DNA from: Verrucomicrobiales bacterium
Lineage (GTDB): Bacteria > Verrucomicrobiota > Verrucomicrobiia > Verrucomicrobiales > DEV007
Reading direction: 5' to 3'
NCBI GenBank assembly: GCA_029233965.1
Contig: JARGOP010000025.1
Span: 1-58,301 of the forward strand
DNA: 58,301 nt
Shown here: piece by piece, positions 18,930-27,095 of the stretch
Numbering within the stretch: the stretch's first letter is position 1
Layout of the letters: each line of letters starts with the position of its first letter
Notes under the pieces: generated by a model
What the model saw: the letters and a program-made list of their open reading frames with translations, nothing else
Database searches by the model: none
Told to the model about the DNA's origin: nothing
Translations under genes and position numbers: made by a program

Positions 18930-19373
18930 TTAGGGTGGATACGGGCTTGCCCCGTAGCTCAGATGGAGCATAGGCCGCAGGCTGAAGCGGAGTCTGAGCT
19001 GCGGGCGCGAACTCCCCAGTGTCATTCCATCGAGGGAACTGTGAGGGCGTTCGGTGTTGTAATCAACTATCCAGGCTTCGATGAGTTCTTTCGCATCGTC
19101 GAGGTCGACGAACCAATGCTTGTTGAGGCATTCGTTCCTCATCGTTCCGTTGAAGCTCTCGACAAAAGCGTTCTGCACCGGCTTGACTGGTTGGATGAAC
19201 TGCAGCTCGACGCAATGCTCGTAGGCCCAGCGATAAAGCACCTTGCTCGTGAACTCGGGGCCATTGTCGGTGAGAAGACGCTTCGGATGGCCTCGCTCTG
19301 CTACGATGCGATCGAGCAAACGACAGACTCGATGCCCGCTCAGCGAACTGTCGACCTCAATGGCCAGGCATTT
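18930..19373 (-). mobile_element. IS3-family transposase (OrfB) remnant, 5' truncated
   Basis: The reading frame from about 19373 down to the stop at 18930 encodes the C-terminal part of an rve-type integrase core: KCLAIEVDSSLSGHRV, then TDNGPEFTS with the second catalytic Asp, then FVESFNGTMRNECLN with the catalytic Glu, and NTERPHSSLDG. The part carrying the first catalytic Asp and all of OrfA are missing. The frame upstream of 19373 is not transposase-like, so a junction lies there, about 75 bases before the oxygenase start. It cannot be an active transposase. It marks past insertion or recombination at the edge of the NRPS segment. Confidence 0.83.
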
Positions 19374-19448
19374 TGACCCTGCCCGCGATTCCCGCTTGCC
19401 AACTCTGCCACGTGCCCTATTTTTGGCGGCTTCAGAACCTGTTGCGCC

Positions 19449-20459
19449 ATGAATGCCGATCTTCTGACTGTCGATACCCTCCACACCGTTCCCGAATCCC
19501 TGGGACGGCGGCTGCACCACAACCACATGGAACTACTGGGCATCAGCGAGACCATGCGACTGGCCCACGCCTACAACCAATTGAGGTTCGGCCGGCAGGA
19601 CGAATGGCGGCGAAAACTGTACCGCGAGGAGTTCGAGAGCCTCCTGGAAGAGAACGGTTCACCCATGGTGCTACCCGTTGAGATGAAGGACGGATGGGCG
19701 CTCGACGACTCGATGAGCCTGCCTCACCTCGACCGAGTGCTCGAGTCTGCCGACCGGATCATCGCCGAGCGGGCCGGCCAGCGCCTGTCGACCGAAGGCG
19801 CCTACCGCAGCTACTTCCAGGACGTCTGGAAAGTGGACAGCGACCCGACCGACTATCCCGCGTTTCTCGACTTTGCCACCTCCAGCGAATTGCTCTCGGT
19901 CGTCGGCCGCTACCTGCAATGCATCCCCGCCCTTTCCACCACTATGCCCTCCGGCATCCGCGTCGTGGAGTCCAACGCCAGGTTTGACGATCAGCCCGAC
20001 TCGCCTCACGACAGCCAGCTTTACCACATCGACTACTATTCGCTGCCGAACGTCTACGTCCTCGTGCTTCTCCAGGACACGACCTTCGAGAACGGCCCCT
20101 GGACCTTCCTTCCGCGGGACATTTCCCAGGAAGCCCGAGAAAAGCTTGGCTACTGGAATCACGGACGAGGCTATCGCCTGAGCGACGAGGAAGTCTACTC
20201 GGTCGTGGACCGGAAGGATGTCATCGAGTTCACCGGGAAACGCGGCAGCGTGCTCTTCATCGAATCCTCGAGCTGCCTGCATTTCGGCAGCCGCAACTCC
20301 GTCAAGCCGCGCTTCCAGCTCATGCTCGGCTACACCGGCGCCTGCCGCACGGACTTCACCGAGACCTTCATGAAGCCCAAGGCCTACCCCATTCAGGAAA
20401 GCGACTCGCGTCTCCGCCAGCTGGTGCTGGACAAGGACAGGCTGCCGCCGCCATCCTGA
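19449..20459 (+). CDS. PhyH-like Fe(II)/2-oxoglutarate-dependent oxygenase, intact copy
   Basis: The 336-residue protein has the double-stranded beta-helix pattern of phytanoyl-CoA-dioxygenase-like enzymes. HID in LYHIDYYSLPNVYV gives the HxD iron ligands, LHFGSRN gives the distal His, and KPRFQLM follows where the 2-oxoglutarate-binding Arg is expected. Enzymes of this kind hydroxylate or halogenate small molecules and are common tailoring enzymes in natural-product clusters. It is convergent with the NRPS operon. Its C terminus closely resembles the truncated oxygenase end at 30423-30566 (GYTGACRTDFTE versus GYTGASRTDFTE), so two clusters of the same kind contributed genes here. I infer it oxidises the NRPS product or a monomer; the substrate is unknown. 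Confidence 0.82.
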   Translation: MNADLLTVDTLHTVPESLGRRLHHNHMELLGISETMRLAHAYNQLRFGRQDEWRRKLYREEFESLLEENGSPMVLPVEMKDGWALDDSMSLPHLDRVLESADRIIAERAGQRLSTEGAYRSYFQDVWKVDSDPTDYPAFLDFATSSELLSVVGRYLQCIPALSTTMPSGIRVVESNARFDDQPDSPHDSQLYHIDYYSLPNVYVLVLLQDTTFENGPWTFLPRDISQEAREKLGYWNHGRGYRLSDEEVYSVVDRKDVIEFTGKRGSVLFIESSSCLHFGSRNSVKPRFQLMLGYTGACRTDFTETFMKPKAYPIQESDSRLRQLVLDKDRLPPPS

Positions 20460-20547
20460 TCCTGCCTCCCTGCCGGGCACACGGCCAGTGCGGCGGGACA
20501 CGGGAGACATTCATCGACCGGACCTCAACGCCGTCCGTCGAAAGAAT

Positions 20548-20976
20548 CAAGCCCCGGGCCACCTCCTCCCACTCTTCGGCCACCATTTCCTCCTCGATAT
20601 CCATCCCGATCTCGCGGCCAACCGCCACAGCCAAGAGCGCCCGCGAGGCATTGCGGGAGAGGCTGAAGCGCAGGTCGATCGGATGGGCTCCGGACGCGAG
20701 CTGGGCTTGCCATCTGGGGAATTCTCGAGTTGAACATCGTCAGGCGAAAAATCGAGGCAGCCCTCCAGCACCCCGCGCAGCCAGGCCCTCGATGCCACGA
20801 AACGCCGGCGGTCCCGGTCGAAGACAAAGGGGACGGCGCGCTCCGACTCGGAGGGCGAAAGCACCACCGCTCCGCCCCGAGAGTCCAAGTTCACAGCTCC
20901 ACAGATGAATCACGCCCGCCCCGGGCGCCGCCGGATCGCCGCCCGCCTCCCCGCGCCACTGGATTTCGAGACTCAC
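20548..20976 (-). pseudogene. Decayed Sfp-type 4'-phosphopantetheinyl transferase
   Basis: The gene starts at GTG 20976, overlapping the NRPS stop (GTGA). The first frame reads GAGVIHLWSCEL. The next shifts by one base near 20890 and gives VVLSPSESERAVPFVF, DRDRRRFVASRAWLRGVLEG and SPDGKP. A second shift near 20715 returns to the first frame with HPIDLRFSLSRNASRALLAV and AVGREIGMDIEE. These are ordered Sfp-type PPTase motifs, including the conserved GxDIE metal site. One base inserted and one deleted explain both shifts. After about 20550 the WxxKEA region is absent, so the 3' end is lost and the frame runs into the convergent oxygenase gene. PPTases add the phosphopantetheine arm to carrier domains, so this was probably the dedicated partner of the NRPS. 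The cell must now use another one. Confidence 0.75.
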
Positions 20977-23501
20977 GGGACGTCCTGTTGTTCGACCTCC
21001 GCCATCAGCGCCTCCAATTCCCGCGCCACCTTGTCCACTGCGGGCGCCACGAGCAATTGCTCACGCTTGCCGGGAACGAGTACCGTTCGCAGCTCCTCGG
21101 CATAGGCCGGTAGCCGCTCGCGATGCCGCTGCCCCATGCGGTCGGGGGTCAGGATGACGGTCAGCCTGCCGGGCAGGCGCTCCATCCGGTAACCGTGGCG
21201 CGAGTGGCAGTTCATGCGGGCCACGAAGTCGCGGTAACTCGTCAGCCAGCGCCGTTTGTGCTTCCGCCGGAGCCTGCGGACGACCGACCAAGCCGCGATC
21301 CGGATCCCGTCGCGAATTTTCGTGATCGTGCGGACCGGACCGTCGTAGAAGCGGCCGGGATGCGGGAGGTAGAAGTCGAAGAGCGCCACCAGGCCGACCG
21401 CTTTTCCCTGCCGGAGGAGTTGCTGCGCCATTTCGAAGGCCACGAAGGCTCCCATCCGCGTGCCGGCCAGCAGGTAGGGCCCGGCTGGATCGCATTGCGT
21501 CACTTCCTTGACATAACGACGGGCGATTTTCCCGATGCCGCGCAGCGGTGCGCGCTCGCCGTCCAGGCCCACGCTCTGCAGACCGTAGACCGGCCGGTCC
21601 TGCAGTCGCTTCGCCAACTGCCCGTAAAGCGCCACGTCCCCCTCCCCGCTGTGCACGAGGAAAAGCGGGCGCCGGCCGCTTTCCGACTTCCGGATCGGCA
21701 CGAGGGGCGATGAAGTGGCCTGTACCGCCTCGCCCGCCACGACGCGGGCGAGGGATTCCAGGGTGCTGTGCTCCACAAGAATCGAGGGCAGCAGAATAAC
21801 GTTGTACCGCTCCTCCATCCGCGAGAGCAGCTGGACCGAGCGGAGCGAATCGCCACCCAGGTCGAAGAAATCGGAATCGCGGCCCACGGCCGGAACGTCG
21901 AGCACTGATTGCCAGATTTCAGCGAGGGAGGTCTCGATGCCTTTCCGCGGCGCGAGCAGGCCCGCCTCGCCGGTATCCGTCGAATCCGGCGACCACCTGG
22001 GAAGGGAGCGCCGGTCCACCTTGCCGCTCCGGGTCAGGGGCAGCTCGTCCAGGAAGACAAACCCAGACGGCAGCAGGTGTCCGGGCATGTGCTGCAAGCC
22101 GCGCCGCAAATCCGCGGCCGATGCCGCTGCGCCGGGCCGTAGCACGACGTAACCGACAAGTTGAGACTCCCCGTTCTCCTTCGCCGAGGCGCCGGCGACC
22201 GACTCCTGCACCGGCCCGAGCGAATTCAGGGCGGACTCCACTTCGCCAAGGTCCACCCGCCGGCCGCGAATCTTGACCACCTGGTCGGCGCGGCCGCCAT
22301 GGAGGAGCGATCCGTCCGGCAGGATTCGGCCGAGGTCCCCGGTCAGGAAACGGTCGGGATCCGGATCGAAGCCCTCGTCGCCCGCCGCCGCCCGGTCCCG
22401 CCAGTACCCCTGCCGCAGGTGCGGGCTGCGCACGGCGATGCGTCCCTCCTCGCCTTCCGGGACCGGCTCACCGCCCTCTTCCAGCAGCTCCAGCTCGATT
22501 CCCTCCACCGGCCGGCCGCAGGACACCGGACCGTCCGGCACCGGGCTCGAGTGGTCGAGGATCGAGGCGCACATCAACCCGGTTTCCGTCGAGCTGAAGG
22601 CGAGCATGAGCCGGCAACTCTCCGGGCAGCGCTCCTGGAAAAGCTTCACGTCCGCCGGATGGATCGCCTCGCCGCCCAGGCGAACGATGCGGAGCGACTC
22701 CAGGCAATGCGCGTCGTCGACGGCCCGCATGAGGTGGCGAAAGAGCGTGGGTACCGAATGGAAAACGCTAACCCCGTGCCTGTGCAGCCAGTCCGGTACC
22801 GGACCGAGGCCCCGCTTGCGGAGGTTGAAGGGACAGAGGGCGGCGCCGTTGAGCAGGGCTGTGAAGAGGGCGCTGGAGGAGGCCCCCAGGTTGAGCGAGG
22901 TCAGCAGGGAAAAGCGATCGGAAGCCCGAACCCCGATCAGGTCGCCGTAGATCTCCGACTGGCGCAGGATGCCGGCGTGATTCTGCCAGACACCCTTCGG
23001 TTTGCCGGTCGAACCGGAGGTGTACACGAGCCAGGCGCCGCAGTCGGGGTCGGGGAACCCGGGAATCTCCGCCGGATCCGACTCCGCTCCGGAAAACTCG
23101 AGGATTCGGCCGCGTTCGCCGCCAAGGGAATGCGCCTGGGCCAGGTGGGCCGCGTCGGCGACCAGATGACCAGCCTGCGCGTCAGCCAGCATCGAAAGTA
23201 GGCGTTCCCTCGACTCGGATGGATCGAGCGCGAGGTAGAGGCGCCCCGCCTTGAGACATCCGAGCACGGAGGCGATCAGCGGCGCGTCATGATCCATGAG
23301 CAGGGCGACCGGCGACGAATCCGCCCTGCCTCCGGCGACGAGCTTTCGCGCCAGGCTGTTCGATCGGCCATCCAGCTCGGCGTAGCTCCACCGGGCCGTG
23401 TCCGAGCTGACGGCGATCCGATCGGCGTGCTGCCTGGCCACCGCGGCGAAACGCGCGGGAATGGAATCGATTGAGTTCCGCTCTTTCACGGTTCCCTTCA
23501 T
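20973..23501 (-). CDS. NRPS protein A-T-TE (adenylation, carrier, thioesterase with Ser replaced by Arg)
   Basis: The 842-residue protein has an adenylation domain (about 15-495) with A3 LVYTSGSTGKPKGV, AFSSTETGL, A7/A8 LTGDLGRI and RADQVVKIRGRRVDLGE, and A10 LTRSGKVDRR. A carrier domain follows with the phosphopantetheine Ser in DLGGDSLRS, then a type I thioesterase (about 605-842). In the A4 region where amino-acid-activating domains have Asp235 (FDxS), the sequence reads LGAS, so an ordinary alpha-amino acid may not be the substrate. In the thioesterase, the GxSxG elbow reads GTRMG with Arg682 at the nucleophile. Start ATG 23501 overlaps the upstream stop (ATGA), and its own stop overlaps the PPTase relic start. 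It should receive the chain from the A-T-C protein. Confidence 0.87.
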   Translation of the reverse strand: MKGTVKERNSIDSIPARFAAVARQHADRIAVSSDTARWSYAELDGRSNSLARKLVAGGRADSSPVALLMDHDAPLIASVLGCLKAGRLYLALDPSESRERLLSMLADAQAGHLVADAAHLAQAHSLGGERGRILEFSGAESDPAEIPGFPDPDCGAWLVYTSGSTGKPKGVWQNHAGILRQSEIYGDLIGVRASDRFSLLTSLNLGASSSALFTALLNGAALCPFNLRKRGLGPVPDWLHRHGVSVFHSVPTLFRHLMRAVDDAHCLESLRIVRLGGEAIHPADVKLFQERCPESCRLMLAFSSTETGLMCASILDHSSPVPDGPVSCGRPVEGIELELLEEGGEPVPEGEEGRIAVRSPHLRQGYWRDRAAAGDEGFDPDPDRFLTGDLGRILPDGSLLHGGRADQVVKIRGRRVDLGEVESALNSLGPVQESVAGASAKENGESQLVGYVVLRPGAAASAADLRRGLQHMPGHLLPSGFVFLDELPLTRSGKVDRRSLPRWSPDSTDTGEAGLLAPRKGIETSLAEIWQSVLDVPAVGRDSDFFDLGGDSLRSVQLLSRMEERYNVILLPSILVEHSTLESLARVVAGEAVQATSSPLVPIRKSESGRRPLFLVHSGEGDVALYGQLAKRLQDRPVYGLQSVGLDGERAPLRGIGKIARRYVKEVTQCDPAGPYLLAGTRMGAFVAFEMAQQLLRQGKAVGLVALFDFYLPHPGRFYDGPVRTITKIRDGIRIAAWSVVRRLRRKHKRRWLTSYRDFVARMNCHSRHGYRMERLPGRLTVILTPDRMGQRHRERLPAYAEELRTVLVPGKREQLLVAPAVDKVARELEALMAEVEQQDVP

Positions 23502-25441
23502 AACCCGTAAACGGCCTGCAGACGGGTATAAAAAAGGCGATCCCCGTCGCCGTGCTCGGGAGGCCCGATGCCGGACAGCTTCCAGCCCCCGAAGGGCATC
23601 GAGGAGTCGACGCCGGTAGTGGAGGAGTTGAACTTGAGAATCCCGGCGCGGGCTTCCCGTAGGAAAACCTGCTTCAGATCCTCGGATCCGCTGAACAACG
23701 CGGCCGCCAGTCCCTGGGCCACGCCATTGCACAACTCCAGGGCGTGATCGAAATCCCGAGCCGCCTGCACGACGAGGAGGGGACTCATCGTTTCTTCCTG
23801 CACCAGCGGATGATCCGGCAAATCGCAGCAGGCGATCACCGGCTGCGCGTAGGCTCCGCCCGTCGCCGCCAATTCGCGGGCCCGGTCCGCCTGCAGACGC
23901 AGGACTCGATGGGCGCCGCCGTCTGCTTCCGCGTTTTCGACCCGGAATTCGTGCTCGTCGCGCCGGCCCGCGTGAATCATCGGCCCGATCTCCGTTTTTT
24001 CATCCAGGGGGTCGCCCCAGGCGATCGATTCCCCCGCTGCGACCAGTTCTTCGAGAAATTTCTCGAGGCATTCCGTCGCCACGACGACCCGGCGGTTCGC
24101 CGTGCAACGCTGACCGGCAAAACCGAAGGCGCCCCAGGCGATCTGCCGGGCGGCCTGCTTGAGATCGGCATCGGTCCAGACGATGGCGGCGTTGTTGCCG
24201 TTCAGCTCGGCCTGGATCGGCCGGACGGACCGGGCGCAGATTTCCTGGATGGCGTAACCCGCGGTGAGGGCGCCGGTCACGGTGACGGCGTCAATGTCCG
24301 GATGACCCGCGAGCGACTGGGCAGTGGAGGAATCGCCCGGCAAAAGGCGGACCGCATCGCGGGGGACACCCGTTCGAGAAAGCAGCTCCAGCGCCGCTTG
24401 CGAGATCGGCCAGGCGGCGGGCGCTGGCTTCCAGACCACGGTGTTTCCGTAGATGAGGGCCGGGGCGATCTTTCCCAGGGCGATCGCCAGCGGGTTGTTC
24501 CAGGGGGAAATGATGGCCACCGTGCCGAGGGGCCGGCTTCGCACGCGGCCCGCCGCCTCGTCACGATCGAGGGGGACGGTAACGGCGCGACGGATCACGT
24601 CCCGGATGTTGCCCGCCGTCCTGCGGACCTCTTCCCGCGCATGGCCGATCGGTTTTCCCAGTTGTTCCGCCATCTGGCGGGCCAGGTCCGGGGCGGCGGC
24701 CTCGAGACCGGACGCCAGCTTCTCCAGCACCTCCCACCGGGCGTTCATCGACGTCTCCCGCCAGTGATGGCCCTCGTTCTTCGCCGCCGCCACCGCGCCT
24801 GCCACCTTTTTGCTTCCGGCAATGGGCATCTCGAACAGCGTCTCTCTAGAGTGCCGGGGCGAGCGATGAACGAGAACCCGCGGCCTCGACGCCGGGTCCC
24901 GGGTCAAGGCCTGTAGCCCCGGCTCGAAAGAGACGCAGCGCGCGGCCAGCCAGCGACGCACGGCCGCCGCATGAACCGGGTCGTAGCTGCCCACCGCGTC
25001 CTCGGCCATGCGGACCTCGTAGCCCCGCTCCAGGCATTCGGTGGCAATGGCGCGCACGCAGGCATGCAAGTGCACGCCGGCGAGGACCACCGTGTCGCCG
25101 CCGCTCTCCCGCAGCGCCCGGTCAAGCTCGCCGTTGGCAAATCCGTTGAAGCCCGTCTTGTCGATGACGGCTTCGCCTTCAACCGGCTGAAGCGGGTGCG
25201 GCGCCGCGTGTCCGGGCGATCCCTCGACGCAGAGCCAGCGATCGGATTTCCGCCAATGCGGCAGTCGCCGATCATCCTCCCGGCGGACCGTGGTTCGCAC
25301 ATGCACGACCGGTAGGCAAACTTTCCGGGCCCGTTTGAGCAAAGTCTCTGCCGCCGCAATTAGGCGGGTCCTTTCTGGCAGAAGTCCATCATTTTGAAGG
25401 AAATCCCATTGAAGATCGATCAGCAACAAGATGGGCTTCAT
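23498..25441 (-). CDS. Fusion of isochorismatase-like cysteine hydrolase and aldehyde dehydrogenase
   Basis: The 647-residue protein has an N-terminal isochorismatase-like domain (about 1-200) with the triad visible: Asp in LLIDLQWDF, Lys in VIDKTGFNGF, Cys in HLHACVRA. The C-terminal domain (about 205-647) is an aldehyde dehydrogenase with SPWNNPLAIALGKIAPAL, AELNGNNAAIV (catalytic Glu region), GFAGQRCTANRR (catalytic Cys) and MPFGGWKLSGIG. The hydrolase class usually removes ammonia or a carbamoyl group from amides. A joined pair could release a product and oxidise a linked aldehyde, but the order of reaction is unknown. Start ATG 25441 overlaps the upstream stop (ATGA), and its own stop overlaps the NRPS start (ATGA). 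Both domains keep their catalytic residues. I do not know this fusion from characterised pathways. Confidence 0.88.
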   Translation of the reverse strand: MKPILLLIDLQWDFLQNDGLLPERTRLIAAAETLLKRARKVCLPVVHVRTTVRREDDRRLPHWRKSDRWLCVEGSPGHAAPHPLQPVEGEAVIDKTGFNGFANGELDRALRESGGDTVVLAGVHLHACVRAIATECLERGYEVRMAEDAVGSYDPVHAAAVRRWLAARCVSFEPGLQALTRDPASRPRVLVHRSPRHSRETLFEMPIAGSKKVAGAVAAAKNEGHHWRETSMNARWEVLEKLASGLEAAAPDLARQMAEQLGKPIGHAREEVRRTAGNIRDVIRRAVTVPLDRDEAAGRVRSRPLGTVAIISPWNNPLAIALGKIAPALIYGNTVVWKPAPAAWPISQAALELLSRTGVPRDAVRLLPGDSSTAQSLAGHPDIDAVTVTGALTAGYAIQEICARSVRPIQAELNGNNAAIVWTDADLKQAARQIAWGAFGFAGQRCTANRRVVVATECLEKFLEELVAAGESIAWGDPLDEKTEIGPMIHAGRRDEHEFRVENAEADGGAHRVLRLQADRARELAATGGAYAQPVIACCDLPDHPLVQEETMSPLLVVQAARDFDHALELCNGVAQGLAAALFSGSEDLKQVFLREARAGILKFNSSTTGVDSSMPFGGWKLSGIGPPEHGDGDRLFYTRLQAVYGL

Positions 25442-26592
25442 CTCTCCGGTTGGACAGCGGCCGCATGTGAAATCTGTTCGACCACCTTCTCGGTCATGGC
25501 TTCCGTGCCGAGAATTACGCAACCTGGCTCGGCGATGTCGGCCGTGCGCCAGCCTTCCGCCCAGGCCCGAAAGAGCGCCTGCTCGACCAGTTCGGCCGCG
25601 TCCGGCTGATTCAGGCTTTCCCGCAGCAGCATGGCCAGCGAAAGTATCTGGCCGCCGGGGTTGGCCGTGCCGGTCCGCGCCAGATCGTGGGCGCAGCCGT
25701 GGTTGGTCTGGTAAACGCCGTGGGCGGCCGGTGTGTAGTTCCCGGAAAAAGTCACCCCCCGCGACGACACAAGCACGCCGGCGGCGTCGGCCAGGATGTC
25801 GCCGATGAGATTCGGCGCCACCATCACATCGAAGCGCCGCGGGTTCTGGATCATCTCATAGGCGGCGAGGTCGACGTTCATCATCTCCGCCTCGACGCAA
25901 AAACGTCGCGCCGTGGCGATTCCGACTTCGCGCCAGAGGGCGGTGATGCCCGGCACGCCCCCTTCTTTGACGATGATGTGGAGGGTGCTCGATCGAGCCG
26001 CCGCGGCCCGGGCCGCCACTTCCACGAGACGGGCAACTTCGGTTTCGTCGTAGCGAAAGCAATGCTCCGCCACGCGGACACCGTCGACCATTTCATCCTT
26101 CCACTGCCCCTGGTAAACGCCGCCGATGTTGTCGCGCACGATCAGCAGGTCCAGTCCGGCCACGTGATCCGCAAGCAGCTTCCCAGCCCGGCCCAGTTCC
26201 GGGTAGGCCACGACTGGCACGAATTTGCAAAAGAGATCGAAATGCCGGCGCAGGTCATAGACATAGCGCCCCCCTCCCGGACCGCTGAGAATGGCGCCCC
26301 CTTCCTCGAAGATGTCCTCGCAGAAACAAGCGACGGCTTCCGTCAGGGGCTGGCCGCATTCCGCCTCCGCCTCTTCACCGATCGCGCCCCCGTGGCGCAG
26401 CTCGAACTTCAACCCGGTCACATCTTCGACCGCCTTGAGAACCTCCAGGGCGGCGCCCACCACGTCGGGACCGATGCCCGTGCCCTTGAGGACTCCGATG
26501 AGTGGGCGGGGCGCCGTTTGGCCGAATTCCGGCAGGAACTTGGTCAGGCGCGTCCCGGGGGTCGGGCCGAAGGGATTTTTATCCTCGATCAT
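25438..26592 (-). CDS. Isocitrate/isopropylmalate dehydrogenase family enzyme
   Basis: The 384-residue protein shows family motifs in order: PLIGVLKGTGIGPDVVGAAL, LRRHFDLFCKFVPVV (substrate arginine region), VRDNIGGVYQG, the catalytic Lys strand IIVKEGGVPGIT, NLIGDILADAAG with the metal-binding Asp residues, and the cofactor loop NHGCAHDLARTGTANPGG. The family oxidises a 2-hydroxy acid and decarboxylates the product (isocitrate, 3-isopropylmalate, tartrate and homologues). The loop between the substrate Arg motifs does not match textbook leuB or icd, so a cluster-specific substrate is likely. It is the first gene of the ATGA-coupled run leading to the A-T-TE NRPS and may make a keto-acid precursor. 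The N terminus is about 30 residues longer than usual, and ATG 26592 has no clear ribosome binding site. Confidence 0.87.
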   Translation of the reverse strand: MIEDKNPFGPTPGTRLTKFLPEFGQTAPRPLIGVLKGTGIGPDVVGAALEVLKAVEDVTGLKFELRHGGAIGEEAEAECGQPLTEAVACFCEDIFEEGGAILSGPGGGRYVYDLRRHFDLFCKFVPVVAYPELGRAGKLLADHVAGLDLLIVRDNIGGVYQGQWKDEMVDGVRVAEHCFRYDETEVARLVEVAARAAAARSSTLHIIVKEGGVPGITALWREVGIATARRFCVEAEMMNVDLAAYEMIQNPRRFDVMVAPNLIGDILADAAGVLVSSRGVTFSGNYTPAAHGVYQTNHGCAHDLARTGTANPGGQILSLAMLLRESLNQPDAAELVEQALFRAWAEGWRTADIAEPGCVILGTEAMTEKVVEQISHAAAVQPER

Positions 26593-26680
26593 AACATTGG
26601 AGAGCGTGGAAGCGGCGCGTTGTATTCGTTTTGGAATTTAAGCGCGTTTTTATCACCAAATAAAGTTCGGTTGAAATTTC

Positions 26681-26800
26681 TCAATCGTTTTTTCCTTTCG
26701 GTCCATCGCCAGGTGAAGGATCTCCCGGCTTCGGCTCGCCGAATCCGAGCAGGAAGAGGCCGCCTTGCAACCCCAAGCGGCCAAAGATATGCGTCTTCAC
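26681..26800 (-). CDS. Possible 39-residue protein coupled to the GNAT relic
   Basis: A GTG at 26800 overlaps the second stop of the GNAT-derived frame (GTGA), in the same style as the other junctions of this operon. The peptide begins VKTHIFGRLGLQGGLFLLG and has a short hydrophobic segment and a Pro/Gly/Asp/Lys-rich tail ending GPKGKND. I recognise no family. It may be a real small protein or a fragment left by rearrangement. The remaining bases 26593-26680 are AT-rich compared with the flanking genes and are the only place for a promoter of the downstream operon. Confidence 0.3.
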   Translation of the reverse strand: MKTHIFGRLGLQGGLFLLGFGEPKPGDPSPGDGPKGKND

Positions 26801-27095
26801 AGGATCAGGGCCATGAGTTGCTCGTCAAAATACCCCTCCCGTCCCGCGCGCGTGAAATACTGCGTGAGGACGCCCTCGCATTAAAAGCTCAGCTTCTCGT
26901 AAAAGGCGATCCCGCGGGGATGATCCGCGGAAACGCCCAGTTCCACCCGCACGACCCCCTCGGCTCGCAGCTCCCCGAGCAGATCCCGCATGAGGCGGGT
27001 CCCCACGCCCCGGCCCTGCTGCTCCGGCGCCACCGCGAGGCCACCCAGGTGAAACGAATGACGGAAGCGATGCGTGCCGCGCCGGATTTGCTTTT
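26797..27095 (-). pseudogene. GNAT acetyltransferase remnant, 5' truncated with an in-frame stop
   Basis: The frame carries the acetyl-CoA-binding core of a GNAT enzyme, HLGGLAVAPEQQGRGVGTRL (motif A with Q/RxxGxG), then VELGVSADHPRGIAFYEKLSF and a TAA at 26881-26883. Read through that TAA, the same frame continues CEGVLTQYFTRAGREGYFDE to a TGA at 26797-26799, which looks like the normal end of such a protein. The 5' half is missing: protein-like sequence starts right after the 51-bp repeat at 27096-27146. It is therefore broken at both the 5' side and by one stop. GNATs transfer acetyl groups to amines and often serve as tailoring or resistance enzymes. Confidence 0.65.

Noticed and set aside
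18950-19025. tRNA-like start (GTAGCTCAGATGGAGCAT) followed later by a GGGCGCGAACTCCC stretch
   Set aside because: The sequence lies in the coding end of the IS3 transposase relic, and there is no matching acceptor stem or anticodon arm. I conclude it is not a tRNA.
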